Shown here piece after piece: positions 45,000-58,068 of a stretch of 64,000 bases of DNA. Numbering within the stretch: the stretch's first letter is position 1; every line of letters starts with the position of its first letter. Both the position numbers and the translations under genes were made by a program. The notes under the pieces were generated by a model that did no database searches, was not told the origin of the DNA, and saw nothing but the letters and a program-made list of their open reading frames with translations. The stretch is from Eulemur rufifrons (lineage: Eukaryota; Chordata; Mammalia; Primates; Lemuridae), in NCBI RefSeq assembly GCF_041146395.1, contig NC_091001.1, positions 103,438,965 through 103,502,964 of the forward strand, in the 5' to 3' direction.

Positions 45000-45155
45000 A
45001 TAATCATTAAACATTGTGGGTTTTGTACTGTGTTCAGGTTCTACATGTAACCCTTGGCAAGCAACTTAATTCTTTACAATCTCAATTTTCTTATTTGTGC
45101 AATGGGGATAATGGTAGTACCTACCTCATAGTGTTGTTACCCTAATCAAATGTTA
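45000..45155 (+). mobile_element. MIR fragment
   Basis: 'gtaacccttggcaagcaact', 'tcaattttcttatttgtgca', 'atggggataatggtagtacc' and 'tacctcatagtgttgttacc' are clear MIR core. Confidence 0.8.
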
Positions 45156-45464
45156 CGCTCATGAGTTTCCTAAAACTGTACAACCGTACTTTCTTCTTCT
45201 CCAGGAGTCTTCACTAACTCCTTTTTGCTCATATAATCCAATCCAGTGTAAATCTGGTGTTCTAGACCTCCCTCACCCCGTATTATCTTTTTTACTTTTC
45301 CTAAGTGCTCAGTCCTCAGACCCAGTGGACTAATTACTGCTCCCAAAACATCCTGAGATCTCCCTTTCCTCTCTTTTTGCTCGGCCTCCCTTCCCTTAGG
45401 CTGCCCTTCCCTTTGCTCTGCACTGCGCACCTTAGCAATCATCCAAGGTGCAACCCGAGTGCAA

Positions 45465-45650
45465 CTTCTTCCATGGAGCTTTCCCAGATGCTTCCATCAG
45501 AGTCAACTCTTATTTCTCACACTTAGCACCACTATAATCCCATCTGCCTTTAATTGAAACTATTGGGTAGATATTTGCACATCCTATTTAATGATGAACT
45601 TCTCAAGGTCAGGGAATATATTTATTAATATTTGTTGAATAAAATGAAAT
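45465..45650 (+). mobile_element. L2 3' end
   Basis: 'atggagctttcccagatgct', 'gatgaacttctcaaggtcag' and 'taatatttgttgaataaaat' match the L2 tail. The C-rich 45156-45464 just upstream may be more of the same element but is not clear. Confidence 0.62.
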
Positions 45651-48600
45651 TAAATTCGCCCTTTATCTACCTTAACTTGAAAGGTACCTTCCAACCCAGT
45701 AAAAATAAACACTTGGTTTAGGGTTAATTCTGCAATTCTGTTTATGTAATCTATTTTCTCTATGATTCCTAGAATAATGGAGCCAGGTATGATTCAGGAT
45801 TTTCTGAATCATTTATTCTTATGTCTTTATGGTCTTCTTAACCATGTAACTATTTTTTGCATCAGGTGGGCAGACATTTGAGGAAAAGTTTAGTTTGGAT
45901 ACCAAACTTGAGACTTGCTTCTTGAGTCAGACAGAGACACATGGCTTGAATACTGTCTTGAATAATTTCAAGAATCAGCACCAATGGTAGAGCACAGGTA
46001 AACCTCTGAATTATTCATCACCACACACTAGAAGGAGCAAAGATGTGACAGAAGATCAGGAAAGTGGAATAATTGTACAGTAGGGTCTGGGGCTCCCACT
46101 CAGTTTGTCCATGAAGGACAGACTGATGAACAGCAATCCTGATATAAAAGAGATTCTAAGGAAAGTGGCAATTAGGGGCATGTGAGGACAGGTCTAAACA
46201 TCAAAAAGAGACTATGGGCATTTATCAGTGCTTCAGCAATTCCATCCTGAGGGTGGTGATGAAGCGCCCATGCATGCCACAGGGAGTGTGTGGGGTGTGT
46301 GTGTGTGTGTGTGTGTGTGTGGTGCAATGCAGCAGGCGCCGGGAAGCTCTGAATCCAAGTTGAGGATAATAAACTTTAGGACCAGGAAAATGAAGGCTAC
46401 TCTAGCCAAGAAGCTAGGATCCAAGGAAAAGCTAGTTTGGACTGAAGGGAACACCAGGTCTTCCATCAAGAGTGGAACGATCAGGTAAAAGTAGCCATGC
46501 TGTGGTTAGATGTGCTCAGCTTCCCTAATTAACCAGGTTTCTCGTCAGCAACAGAGCAGAACTGTAAGGCTACAACTTAATTACAAGATGGTATCAATTG
46601 ACATTCTTTCCTATCTTATCAGACTCACAGTTAAGTTCAAAATGAGAATGAAAGATGCTAAACACTGCTTATTTTAAGTTCACCTAGTCATCACCAGTTG
46701 GGGCTAGCTATCTTCCCAGAGGATTTTCTGAAGGACACCAGCACTAGCCCAACCACCACAGCCCCTGCAATATGCCCACCTCCCAACCAACATGGGGCTA
46801 AACAAGGAAAATGAAATTGCCTTTTGAAAGATGCTACTGCCTAGAGAAAAGTGCGCCTCTTTCTACAAGCCAATGAAGGGAGTGAATTCTAAGAGAATCA
46901 CTCCAAATGATGCGGAGACCCTGAGACAGATGCTGTCATTTCATGCCCTTCCTTGCCTGTCTTCTCTGCTGGTCAACTTGCCTGTCACCCTTTGTGCAGC
47001 CTTAATAGCCACAAAGAGATTAAGCAAAGGAGCCGAAGCAAAGCAGCAAGCATTCTCATTCTTTGTCTTGGTAAGAGTATGTAAATTTCCTATGAGCTTA
47101 GTGAAGACTGTGGAAAATCACTGGGGTTGAACTGTCACTCAGGAGCCCATCCAAGGTGGTCACCTGACAAGAGAGGGGCCTCAGGCAGCAAGAGGCGATA
47201 GATGGGCCCTCTCTGCGGAGACAGACCAGGACAGGATCTTCTACAGCAGTGCAGTGGAAAGGGGCTTTGAAGAGCTCACTCATATGCCCCAAAAGAAATT
47301 CACCCAAGCACATGCATAACTATTTGCGTGAGAAAGAGCAACCACCAAAAGGGAAAGGGTTATAATGTATCCAGTCATTTAAGAGAAAGACAACAGGCCT
47401 TTTTCCTGTCCCTTCATAGCTCTTCATCCTCTGTAACTATTGCCTAGAAGAGGGAGAGGGATCACGGGCTGTCTGTTAGGGAGGTCAATGTCCTCACTGC
47501 CATCCCCACCTCACTCTACACACCAAGTCAGAGTTCTTTCCTGTACTAGAAAAGGAGAGCTTGGATAAAGATGGAAATTATAATTTTTAAATTAAATCTG
47601 TGTATCAAAATAAGACTCCTCTAATAACTTGAAGGAACCAAAGAGTCAAGGAATCAAACCAAGACGTCACCTTAAGGGAGATACTATACCCATTGGGAAA
47701 GGAGAGTGATACAGTACAGTTGGGAAGGAGATTTTGGAAAAAAAAATAAAGCCATTTAATGTTCATAGCCAATGAGCTGAGACACAGCAATAAACGTGAA
47801 TATTACTTTTCAAAACTGGTATAAAGTTAAATGGAAACTTTGAGAAAAGTGACACTGAATGATGATTCACTTAGCTTGGGTTCTTAGCAAATTTTACAGA
47901 AGAAAGGTTTATATAAGAAGAGTTTTCTTGTTTCTAAATCTTGGTATATTAAAACAGCAAATAAACAATGGGAGAGGGAATTTGAGCTGAGGAGCTGGGG
48001 CTGTAGCTGAATGCTTCATCACATTTTCCATTAAAAATCACAATCTCTAGTCAATTTACTACCACAGAGTGAAACATCAGAGAAATGCTTAATGTTTCAG
48101 GCTTAACTGGAACCAAAATTCAATGATTACCCATTAATAATAATTTTACTCTCTGCCATCAACTCAGAGCAATTTGTTGCTTCTATTTCTCACTTTCTCT
48201 TTGCAGATGCTGCTGAGTCTGAATGTAGTGCTTAAACGCTGAGATTCTTAATTAAAAGTACCAGGAACTATAGCATCTACAAGGCAGTATTTATATTAGA
48301 TGGAGGCTCATGAATGTGGAAATTATTCAAATGGATAAGGCAAAGTTTGACTCCTAGAGAAGCAATGAATTAGTTTTTAGAAACCACAAGGAGGATCAAC
48401 AGGCAATCTCTTTGTTGTGGTCAGTAAATCTAGATATTTAGTAAATCCAGGTATTCTTGTCTGCTCACCCAACCCTTTTCAGATTTGGAAAATAATGGCC
48501 TTTGTGATCAGGAATATGGTTGAAATATTCAGTCCAAAGAATCAGTTGAGACAAGAGAACTGGAGTTACACTGTCCCCCCTTGCCCTGCTGTGTTATTTG

Positions 48601-50305
48601 GTGATGCTAAGCGATTCTGCCATGTGAGCAGTCAATATCTACCTTTGTTTGTAGCTGACTTTCCCACATCTTCCTTGATTTTAGTGACTGGATGAGCAAT
48701 TGCTGTTACATGCCTGGACTGACTGATGAGTAAGGCAGCCTTACATGTCTATGGAAACCGTAACAACAACATAATCAGTTCAGGAATCATAGATTTCTCT
48801 GTCATCAGACATGATAGCTCCTACCTCTGAGTTTCCTTTTCTGGCTGCCTTACGGAGGCAGAGATCACATACTGGATCTTTGATGACTTATCAGCCAAGG
48901 TAGAAAGAGAGGAGTAGTAGCCAAGACCTATATTCACCAATGTGAACAGTAGTCTTCTTGTAAAAAGTGCCCTTTGGATAAATATCATATTTCTCCTCTT
49001 GTTTAAAAGAGAGGCATTTGGATTTCAGTTGTACTTTTGGAAAACCCATAAATAGGGAAAATGGATTTATGAAGAAAGGAATAATTTTATTTAAATGTGA
49101 AGAAAAGCGACAACTCCAAAAGGAAGTCCATGCTAGAGAGACACATCTAGAGGTCTAGAGTGGTACAGGTATCTGGACATTTCGGTCTGGGTTAAATGGT
49201 TGGGGCAGGAGAGGTGACAAGGCTAACGCATTGAGTTGGGACGGCCTAAAAAGGCAGAACAGTCAGCACAGTGCCTGGGGTACGGTGCACCTCAAAAACT
49301 ACTGTCTGTCCCCGTTACAACACAGCACGATTCTGGTTCCAGTTCCTGGGGATGGCCCTTCCTTCCTACATCCTCCTTGGGGTCTGGCTTTCTGACAGTA
49401 ACTTTATTCCTGTTAACCTTGGCTTCTCACCTTCCCTTCTTCACAGTCCTGCGCTCCTCCCTGGCTGCTGATCCAGCGTCCCTCTTCCCCTCCCAGCTCA
49501 CTTCCCATGGCCCTACTTTCTTCTCTTTCCAGTTTAGTAAAAGATAGAGTTCAAGGAAGAGAAAATTCCCAGTCTGAGAATTTCTAAGCACACCTGGGAC
49601 TCATCTTAATGAGATGCCACCGGGAGATGATGCCCACGTTTGGCTCTCTTCCCTGTACTATTCATATTTTCCAGGAAGCTAGGGCTGCCAGGTTGCAGGG
49701 TCAACTGACCTGACTGTGAGGCCTCTGTGCAAAAGAATTCCTTTTCAGAAGATGAGTTTAAGAAAATAATTTCCCCTATCCCTACCCAGACTGCTGTCAA
49801 ACTTCTTACATTTCAAATCCTGGAGCTCTAATGAGATAATTGATCTCAAAACTTTGTGAGAAGCTTAGATGTGTATACGTATCTGGATCTTTATTTGGCA
49901 AACTTTGAAGTACTTGTTATTCCTCAAAGATTCCTTAAACTTTCTGCTTTATCTTCCTTGAAGATCTCATTTTATGTTCAGATTTATTCCACCTAACAAA
50001 AGTTATTGGAGACGACGTCATGTACATTTTAATGAGGCTGATATTGTTCTGGAGGATGGAAACTGGTTTGATTTGTGGCTGCTAAGGTGCAGAGTTTTCT
50101 AAATAAAAATTAAGAAGTGAACTCCAGAAGCTAATCACATGAATGTGGTTTCTCTCAAAGATTATTTTTTATTTATATTTCTATAACTCTGAATTCCTAA
50201 TGTGATTTTATTTAACTAGAATAACCCAGAGTGGAGGGGGGTGTCACATTTTTACTCTAAAGTGGCCAAATCCCCAGAGTGGCAGATTGTGTGGTCTCAA
50301 TTTCA
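45651..50305. other. Long unannotated stretch, about 4.6 kb
   Basis: No Alu, L1, L2, MIR or LTR is recognised apart from the GT tract near 46285. An acceptor-like 'tctcactttctctttgcag' ends at 48206, but no matching donor or conserved frame follows. The frame at 46831-47130 (99 codons) has no recognisable domain. Confidence 0.45.
46285..46322 (+). repeat. (GT)n microsatellite
   Basis: An interrupted start (gtgtgtgggg), then a clean GT tract to 46321. Confidence 0.95.
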
Positions 50306-50460
50306 TTGTTGACTCTTGTCCTTAAACAGAAAACTCCCTTAGGGCAGGGACAGCTTTGAATCTACTCATCATTATATCTCTTGCACTTTATATTGTGCTT
50401 TGATATAGTAGGTGATGAATAAATATATGCTGAATTAAATAAATGTTGATGGAATAAATG
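50306..50460 (+). mobile_element. L2 3' end
   Basis: 'aaactcccttagggcaggga' with 'tcattatatctcttgcactt' and 'ggtgatgaataaatatatgc' match the L2 tail. Confidence 0.72.
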
Positions 50461-50599
50461 TTATATTTTACTTATACTCTTGAAGTATTGATTTTAGTAA
50501 GTTTGAGTATAATTTTTTCACTTATTCTTAAAATTTAGCACTATTGTATCCTCTTTTTCTTTCCCTAATACCTTTGTGTTTTAATAAAAATTATTCTGG

Positions 50600-50682
50600 T
50601 TAGTATAAGGGTATGGTGGAAAGAGCATTAAGCATAAACCCAGCAGAGCTGAGTCCTTGTCCTACTCTACTAACAATAAACT
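50600..50682 (+). mobile_element. MIR 5' fragment
   Basis: 'agtataagggtatggtggaa' and 'agagcattaagcataaaccc' match the MIR start. It appears split from 50970-51100 by about 290 bp of unrecognised sequence. Confidence 0.5.
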
Positions 50683-50969
50683 ATATATTTGCTAAAAAGA
50701 TCACCTTCAGATCTCATATTGACAATGAGCAATGGTAGAAAGTTCAGAATAAACTGCCCAAATGCTTTCTGGTATATAGATAGAGTGTATTTACTTCAGC
50801 TTTTCTCTCTGCTTAAGTTTATGCAATGTCTACATATATTTTTTAATATAGAGGGAAAGTGTTCACCTTAAATAATGAGGTCTGTAATCCCAACCTTAGT
50901 TATATTTTTGGTGTTCTGGTAGATACAGAAGAGTATCAAAGGGATGTAATGAGTTTCATTCATTTAGTT

Positions 50970-51100
50970 CTTTGCTGCTTACACGCTATGTGATCTGGAG
51001 CAAGTCATTTCATTATGCTGGGCTTCAATGTCTTCATGTGCAAATTGGAAGACACCACTAGGTGAATTTTCGATTTTTTCCCAGCTGTATCCTCCTGTGA
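50970..51100 (+). mobile_element. MIR core fragment
   Basis: 'gctgcttacacgctatgtga', 'tctggagcaagtcatttcat' and 'gggcttcaatgtcttcatgt' resume MIR order where 50682 leaves off. Confidence 0.6.
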
Positions 51101-52044
51101 TTCTTGATGCATTCAAAGCGCCAGTGAGTTGGCACTAGTATTCTTGTTCTACTCCCATCATTCATTTATTCAACAAATATGATTTGGTAAATCTTTCTGT
51201 TTATCGTTGATTTGTGCTACTACCTTAATTTAATAGAAAGTTTTAGTTGAGAAAATGATCTGCTGCTAGAATATTTATCCTCCTCCATCACATCTACAGA
51301 TTAGTCCTATAATGTAATCATTTCAACTTTTTACTACACGTTAATGTATTTTAAGACAATTTATCATTTCTTTCAAAATATTTATTGTAGATGAAGTTTA
51401 CAACTTTTTAGATAACTAGTAAGAAAAATACTATTGGCATTTTGATTGGGCCAGATATACTAACCGTGGAGAGTTGATACCTTTATGATGTTTAACTTTC
51501 TTCTAGGAAGTACATCTGTTCATTTATTCAAGTCTTCTTTTATAACTTCCAATTGTAATTTGTACTTTATTTAGGTCATGCTTTATTCTCATTAGGTTTA
51601 CTTGTGAATATTTTCTTTTTATTGCAAAGAGATAATAGAAAGCAAAAATTAAAACATATTAGACAGCTTGATAGGAAATATAGTTTTATAAATGTTTCAG
51701 TTAGAGAAACTCAAAATATTTATTTTTTCAAGGAATATATTGAATCTTTTGAAAATATACGCCCAATTTATTTAGTCCTAAATCATCCATTTAATATTTT
51801 GGCAGTTCTACCTATTGCAAATTTATTATTTTCTTATGTATATTCTGGCAAGAAAGAAAATCACTTGTAATTTTAAGATGTGTTAGTAAATAACATTGTA
51901 GAAATGGCGCTATTTCAATGGTCTGTGCCTTTTCACACTGGAAGGCTGTTTATTTTATTATGCCTCAGCTGATGTTAATTAAACAAACTCAATTAATGTG
52001 AGGAGAATACCTAAGGAACAAGGTGTTTTTAAATGGCTAGCTAA
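51101..52044. other. AT-rich unannotated sequence
   Basis: The 88-codon frame at 51604-51870 reflects low GC. No repeat recognised except a possible L2 scrap near 51160 ('atttattcaacaaatat'). Confidence 0.45.
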
Positions 52045-52245
52045 TAATGAAAGCTCCTAATCATGGGACACTTACTACGTACTGGGATGGGCACTTCACA
52101 CACATTATGCCTTTTAATTCTCACAATACACTAGTGAAATAAATGTTAAAGCCTTGTTTTTACAGATGAGCACCTGCCCGAATCTTCTAGCCAGACTTGG
52201 TCCCCATCCCCAAAGCCTGTGCTCGTATCCACTGTAGACACGGCC
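52045..52245 (-). mobile_element. MIR element
   Basis: 'gggacacttactacgtactg', 'gccttttaattctcacaata', 'ttgtttttacagatgagcac' and 'aaagcctgtgctcgtatcca' follow antisense MIR. Confidence 0.72.
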
Positions 52246-53184
52246 TCCCTTTAAACAGAAGACTGATCAAACAGCCAGAAAAGCCTGATGCATGTGCAAG
52301 GACCTTAGAAAATATTTCTAGAATTTGGTCTTAGCATAAAGAAGGAGCTCGCAGTTTTTTCTAGACAAGGGATGCAAAGAAAATCAATAGCTTTTGTATC
52401 TCATTTATACCATATTTCAAAAAGAATTGAAAAAAAATTATCAGAAAATGAAATCTGTCTCCTTCCCACAGCCCTCACCACAGATAGACCCACACACACT
52501 CACATTCATTCACACACGCATGCACACATACACACTCATATACACACTCACACACACACACACATTGCATATCAATTTTTATAAAGGATCTGGTTACTCT
52601 TCCAAAGTTGAAATAGTACCTTTTTTTACTTGTATTATTTCAGTTAAAATTAAAATGATTTTTTATCTCTCAGCTTTCTGAAACCAACAGATTGAGTTGA
52701 TTATTAAGAACATTTCTTCAAAACAATGCTTTTTAAAATTTTATTTTTAGTTGACAATTGCCAACGTATCAGCATAGCTGAGTGGTCTACATGACAAGTG
52801 ATATTGAAAACTTTTTGTGTGTGTGAAGAACTGAGAAGAATTTAAGGCCTTTTAAAAAGATCATAAGTGCAATTTACATAACTATTCTGCTAAAGCACAC
52901 CAAAGGGTTCTTAGTTTTGGGAAAACAGTACTTGTCATCCACTTGAGTAAATGCTGCACTAGAGTATCAGGCTCCTACAAAACAGTGGAAGCACATTTGT
53001 GTATTTACTCACCAGTATCAAACAAAGACGTTGGGTTTGACTGCGGCTACCTCTAGCCTTCCCTACTCAACTTATATTTCAGAAAAACAGTTTTGAGACT
53101 CCATGCTTCTATTGTGGAACTTATTGTATGATGTTGTAGTCACCTTTCCACTATGGATAACACTGAGAACACAAATGTGTGTGT
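52246..53184. other. Unannotated sequence with a CA-rich tract
   Basis: Nothing recognised apart from 52488-52564. Confidence 0.45.
52488..52564 (+). repeat. Imperfect (CA)n tract
   Basis: CA/CATA/CACT units, cleanest near the right end. It generates the H/T runs in local open frames. Confidence 0.93.
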
Positions 53185-53265
53185 TTCTGTCTGCAGTGCT
53201 AGCACCCAGCAGAGGTCCTGGTTCATAATAGATGTAAATAAATGTTTTAGATATAGCTAGATATA
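53185..53265 (+). mobile_element. L2 terminus scrap
   Basis: 'tgctagcacccagcagaggt' followed by 'aatagatgtaaataaatg' matches the final L2 bases (cccagcac ... gtgctcaataaatg). Confidence 0.5.
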
Positions 53266-53569
53266 ATAAGTATAAATAGGTAAAATAGCTATTCAACTGA
53301 AAAAAATTTCATTTACTAAACTGATTTTAATATGTTCAGTAATACTTTTCCAGAATATTGTAGTGACTCAAAAATTACTGTTAGAACTGCTGAGATCTTA
53401 AAAGGATAGCATGAAACTGAATAAGTTGGTCAATTATTAATATTTTCACATGAACTAAGCCAGCCAACTAATTTATCCCTTGCAATGAGAAGTACTTTGA
53501 GATTTTCCCTTCAGGAAACATTGAGGGGTTTCCAAATGGAAGAGAGAATTCGTGCCAAGGAGTAGTTTT

Positions 53570-53889
53570 TGTTTAGACAAAATCTCACTCTGTTGCCTGG
53601 GCTAGAGTGCCATAGGTGGCATCGACCTCACTCATAGCAACCTCAAACTCATGGGCTCGAGCGATCCTCCTGCCTCAGCCTCCCGAGTAGTTGGGACTAC
53701 AGGCGTATGTTACCATGCCCAGCTAATTTTTTTTCCCATTTTTAGTTGTCCAGCTAATTTTTTCTCTTTTTAGTAGAGATGGGATCTCACTCTTGCTCAG
53801 ACTGGTCTCCGACTCCTGACCTCAAGTAATCCCCCCTCCTTAGCTTCCCAGAGTGTTAGAATTATAGGTCTGAGCCACCGCGCCCGGCC
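53570..53889 (-). mobile_element. Dimeric Alu, strepsirrhine (lemur) type
   Basis: Full-length antisense Alu from a short T tract to 'gccaccgcgcccggcc'. Between the arms it carries 'cccatttttagttgtccagc', a duplicated 'cagctaatttttt' block that I know from lemur Alus and not from human AluJ/S/Y. The target duplication ccaaggagtagtttt is at 53555-53569 and 53890-53904. Its clean ends suggest it is among the youngest insertions here. Confidence 0.93.
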
Positions 53890-53904
53890 CCAAGGAGTAG
53901 TTTT

Positions 53905-55394
53905 GTTCTTTGACAACAGTAAAACAAACAGTAAACAACCTAAAATATATAAGCACCTATTTCAGAAGGGAATATGTGCTTGAAATATTAAATTATTAAA
54001 TGAGATGTTAAATACACATATGCATAGCATGTACATATATTTTAAATATATGTACATATAGATATATATATATGCATATACATAATTACATACACACAAA
54101 CACACACTGGCTTCCTCTTTAAGAAGAGTACTATTTTGAATCAGAAAATTGCTTTGCTAGCTGGAATTGCTAGGCCAAGAATACCAACTTAAAATCAAAT
54201 TGTATTTTTATTTCATGCATCTTTTCTCTTTCCCCAAAACTCAGCATATCAAAGCAAAAAAAAAAAAATAATAATAAGCCTCTTCCTTTTGACACTTTGC
54301 ATTTCTTAAAAGAAAGGTACATAGTTTATAAACTAGTACTTAAATGTATCACCATAAATTTTTTAAGCAATGGCTAGGATAAAATAATGAATGCAAACTC
54401 ATACATTGACTCAGTTGGTACAAATAAATCACCAATATCTTAACTTCCTGTCTGCACATCTTTGTTTATAGGGCTATAAATATTTCTGTGTTACTAGTAG
54501 GGAAACTGAACACACTAACTAGATTTTCTTCCTACTGTATTACAATTTATTCACAGAGTGATTTCTGAAAGTTTTCCTAAAGCACCAATCCAACACTATT
54601 TTCTAAAAATAAATGTTGTTAAGGACTGTGGCTAAGATTAATATTTGTACCTCCTAGAGCCATTCTTCCCATTTATTATTATCATAACCCCGTGGGAACG
54701 TCCCTTGTAGATGGGCAGTGAGGCAGTGGTTGTCTTTGAGACAGAAGCAGGAATTCTTGGCTTGGGCTTCCAGAAAAGCTTCTTCAAAGAAAGGCTGACT
54801 CCGCAGGTGCATGCCTCCTTCCCTCTGCTCATTTCCTTCTTCCTGCCAACGATAGGCATGTCACCTCTGGAGCAACTGCAGCTCTCTTAACGCAGACTGT
54901 AAGGAAAATACAAGGACAGTCGCACAGATTTTTGGAGCATCCAAACCAATACAAACCACAGCTTGCCCCCAGACTTTGTATTTTTATGAGAGAAAAAGAG
55001 AACAAAAATGCCTTACCTCTATTTGCCAGGATATCTGCTGATTACAGTGAGTGCAACTCCAAATTGTTAAAATTTACCTTCAGGTAAAAATGCCATATTT
55101 TCAGAAATCTGGAAAGAAAAGACTTAATTCTGGAACCCAAAAATATGCAAACCAGTATATTTTGGTCTTATTACAGTAACATTTTAGTAGAAATACTTTT
55201 ATTACAAAATTATTAGATTTTTTTTGGAAAATTAGTCCTCTGTATTGATTTATTTTTCATTTGCTACCGGACTTACCAATGGCTGAAAAATAGGTATAGC
55301 TGAGGTAGCAACACTTCTGCTGAAACAAACTGTCCATGAAGGCAGTAAATGTAAGAATGGGTGTGGTCTGTAGCCTCTAGCAAGAGTGCTGTGA
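53905..55394. other. Unannotated AT-rich sequence
   Basis: It includes the AT palindrome and CA-rich patch at 54031-54110 and an A/AAT run near 54257-54276. No repeat family or exon is recognised. Confidence 0.45.
54031..54110. repeat. AT-rich palindrome and TA/CA low-complexity tract
   Basis: gtacatatat-tttaa-atatatgtac (54031-54055) is a 10-bp perfect stem with a 5-base loop, followed by TATA and CACA patches. Confidence 0.85.
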
Positions 55395-55630
55395 TGTACT
55401 CTCCCATCTTTGTACCTCTCCCTTTGCCCACTCCCTTAGAGTTTGCATAGTGCTATCTTTGCCCTTGCCACACTGCCTGTAATATTAATAATTTATTTTT
55501 ATAACTTTCCCTCACCGATCTGTGAGTTCACTGAAGATAGGAACAGTGCTTTATTGATTTGTATGCTCTGAATGCCCATCACAGTTTACAGCCCATAGAT
55601 GGTGCTCACTAAATGCATGCTGGATGAAGG
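55395..55630 (+). mobile_element. L2 3' end
   Basis: 'gtgagttcactgaagatagg', 'aacagtgctttattgatttg' and 'agatggtgctcactaaatgc', then 'atgctggatgaa', match the L2 tail. Confidence 0.7.
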
Positions 55631-55929
55631 GGTGCGTGAATTAAGATCATCACCGGAACATATTGGTCCTCTGCGAGGGACTGAGCCCCTTCCAGCAGTG
55701 GGGGAGGGCTGAAATCACCCCGGTGCTTTGGAGTGCTGCCTGGCAGAGTGACCGCATGTAGCAGCTCTGTTGTTCTGGCCTGGGGTTGTGGGTCTGATCC
55801 CTGGTCACCACGGAGCCACTGAACTGAAAAGAGCGTTGCTGTGAGCTGCAGGGGGATGTAATTTGTCATGTCCTATCCAGACCTTCCCTAAGCAAGTGCC
55901 ATTGACCATGGAGACACTTATTCAGAAGG

Positions 55930-56145
55930 CAGTGTGACATGGTGGAAAGGTCACAGGGCAGGCAGCCACAGAGACAGCAGCTTACCTGGAAGATATGTTT
56001 TCTAATACTTAAACTTCCTGAGTCTCCATTTTCCTCTCTCCAAAATGGGGATTATGTCACCACGTAGGGCTGATGTAAGGACTGCAGGAAGTGACATGTA
56101 TAAAGCACATGCCCGTCCCATAGCAGCCCTCAATGAAAGGTAATT
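55930..56145 (+). mobile_element. MIR element
   Basis: 'gtgtgacatggtggaaaggt', 'cctgagtctccattttcctc', 'ctccaaaatggggattatgt' and 'gatgtaaggactgcaggaag', then 'cccatagcagccctcaatga', run in full MIR order. Confidence 0.78.
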
Positions 56146-58026
56146 CCAATGCTGTGTTATGTAACATGTCACACTGACGTGACGTGAAACGTATTGCCGG
56201 CTTTGTTAGGGCCGTTTCTGGGTTGCATGATGAGGAACGATTGTACCGTAGGTTAGATAGAATACCTCTGGAACATGACTTCGTTTATAATATAAATTGA
56301 CCAAGGAACTTCCTGTTCTCTGGGGCTACCCCTATTGCTCAGATCAGTGCCTGCTTCTCCCAGGCGCTGGGTCCAAGAGCGGACTGACCCGGCCGTCACA
56401 TAAACACACTCTCCCTCTTCTAGGGCTTTGCACACCAAAGGAAGCGAGGGAAAAAGCCAGGCACTGTTGTATTCACAAGCCTTTTCCTTGCCAATGCCCC
56501 TTTCTCTTCCTTCCTGTGCTATTTTAAGAGACAGTGAATCAAATTATTTGAGCAAGAATAGGCTTTCATCCTGACATTCAAAAAGATTGATGTTCATATT
56601 AATTATGGACCAACTCTGTCTCTCTCCACCAGCAGCTCTTTTATTTTGTTTTTTCCTGCTGAAACCGTTTTTATTCATTTTAAAGTCACCTCCTCATCAA
56701 GTTTCCAGTTCTAACAGGTTTCTGGAGCTGGAGAGCAAATTTTGGAAGCTATAATAACCACTGTTTATGTTTTCCATGACTTTTTCAATTTAGATACAGT
56801 GACAGTGCCATTTCACATCTCTGCTGTCATATAACCTGCTACTTAAACCCACAAGGGTTAGACAAATGTGTTTGTAAACATCTAGCTGTTTGTCTCTTTA
56901 TCTGTTAAGAAATAAATACGCCTTCACAAGTCCCTTTGCAGTACAATGAGAATCCAAGGTCTCTGCAGCCTCCTTCTCCCCGCTCCCCTGCCCCTCCGCT
57001 GCTCTCCAGGAAGCAGCACCTGCTGTTCTGAATCTTGCTGCCTTCTTTAGGTGTCGAGGCCTTGCACAAGGTGTTGCACCTGCCTACAACAACCTCAATG
57101 TATCGTTCCCTTGCTTTCTTAACTTCTCTTCCGCCACCCAGACTCGGATGACTCTTCCTTTTCATTCACACTGAAGCCATGATTCGGAGTAATTCCTGTG
57201 TCTGCTCTGATGGTTATTCCCACCCTTGACCTCCTTGGTTCCAGCTGCACTTTCCATCCACCCCACTTCAGTTTTGCAGTCCTGGATTTGCTGCACCTTG
57301 GAACTATTCAACGTCTAAGACCTTACGTTTAAACCTGCTATTCTTTAGCTAGAATCCTCTTTTTTTTTTTTTCTGGTGCCTTATCAATGACTCACTGAGT
57401 TACCAAATTCTATGCCCTTACAAGATCTGCAGTCTGCAAACTCCCGTTCATGTTCCTCACCTCTCAGCCGCTTCATTTTTCTTTCTTTCCTGTGTCCAGC
57501 TCATGCACCACAGTCTTTCCCTTCAGCCACCCTTGCTAACAGCCTCAGCTTTCCTCCTTATTCTCCGTCACATTCACCTGAAAAATCACTGATATGAAGC
57601 AATCCAGAGGTCCAACTTCTTTGCACCTCAGCGTAGGTTCCTGCACTTTGCTGAGCCAAAGGACACAGCTCTGGCATTTAATGCTATGTACGGTCAAGGT
57701 AATCAGCATGAACTAGGAGCTTTTTAAGTTTAACTACTTCTGCTTAGGCTTACCGTTTTTTACACAGTATATTTCAAAATCTCATACTCTTAATACATTA
57801 TTTCTCTTCCAAGATTATCAGCAGGTAACCCCATCTCTTATTACACACACACATGCACAAACATGAAGAAATGGGACCTAGCAAAAACTCCTTCGATTGG
57901 TGGTCGCAATGCATATTAATACAAATGTTCTGAATACAGTGAGGAGACGTCCCCCCTTTCGGGTTGACCTGGGGTGTGGGTTTCCTCCATCTCTTGCCTT
58001 TCCCTCTCTCCCACTCCCTGCCCCCA

Positions 58027-58068
<42 letters not shown>

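Noticed and set aside
46831..47130. 99-codon frame with a leucine/alanine-rich middle
   Set aside because: No signal or membrane pattern convincing enough and no splice context.
48188..48206. Strong-looking 3' splice site
   Set aside because: No good donor or open frame downstream; kept only as a note.
51604..51870. 88-codon AT-rich frame
   Set aside because: Composition alone explains it; no Kozak context or motif.
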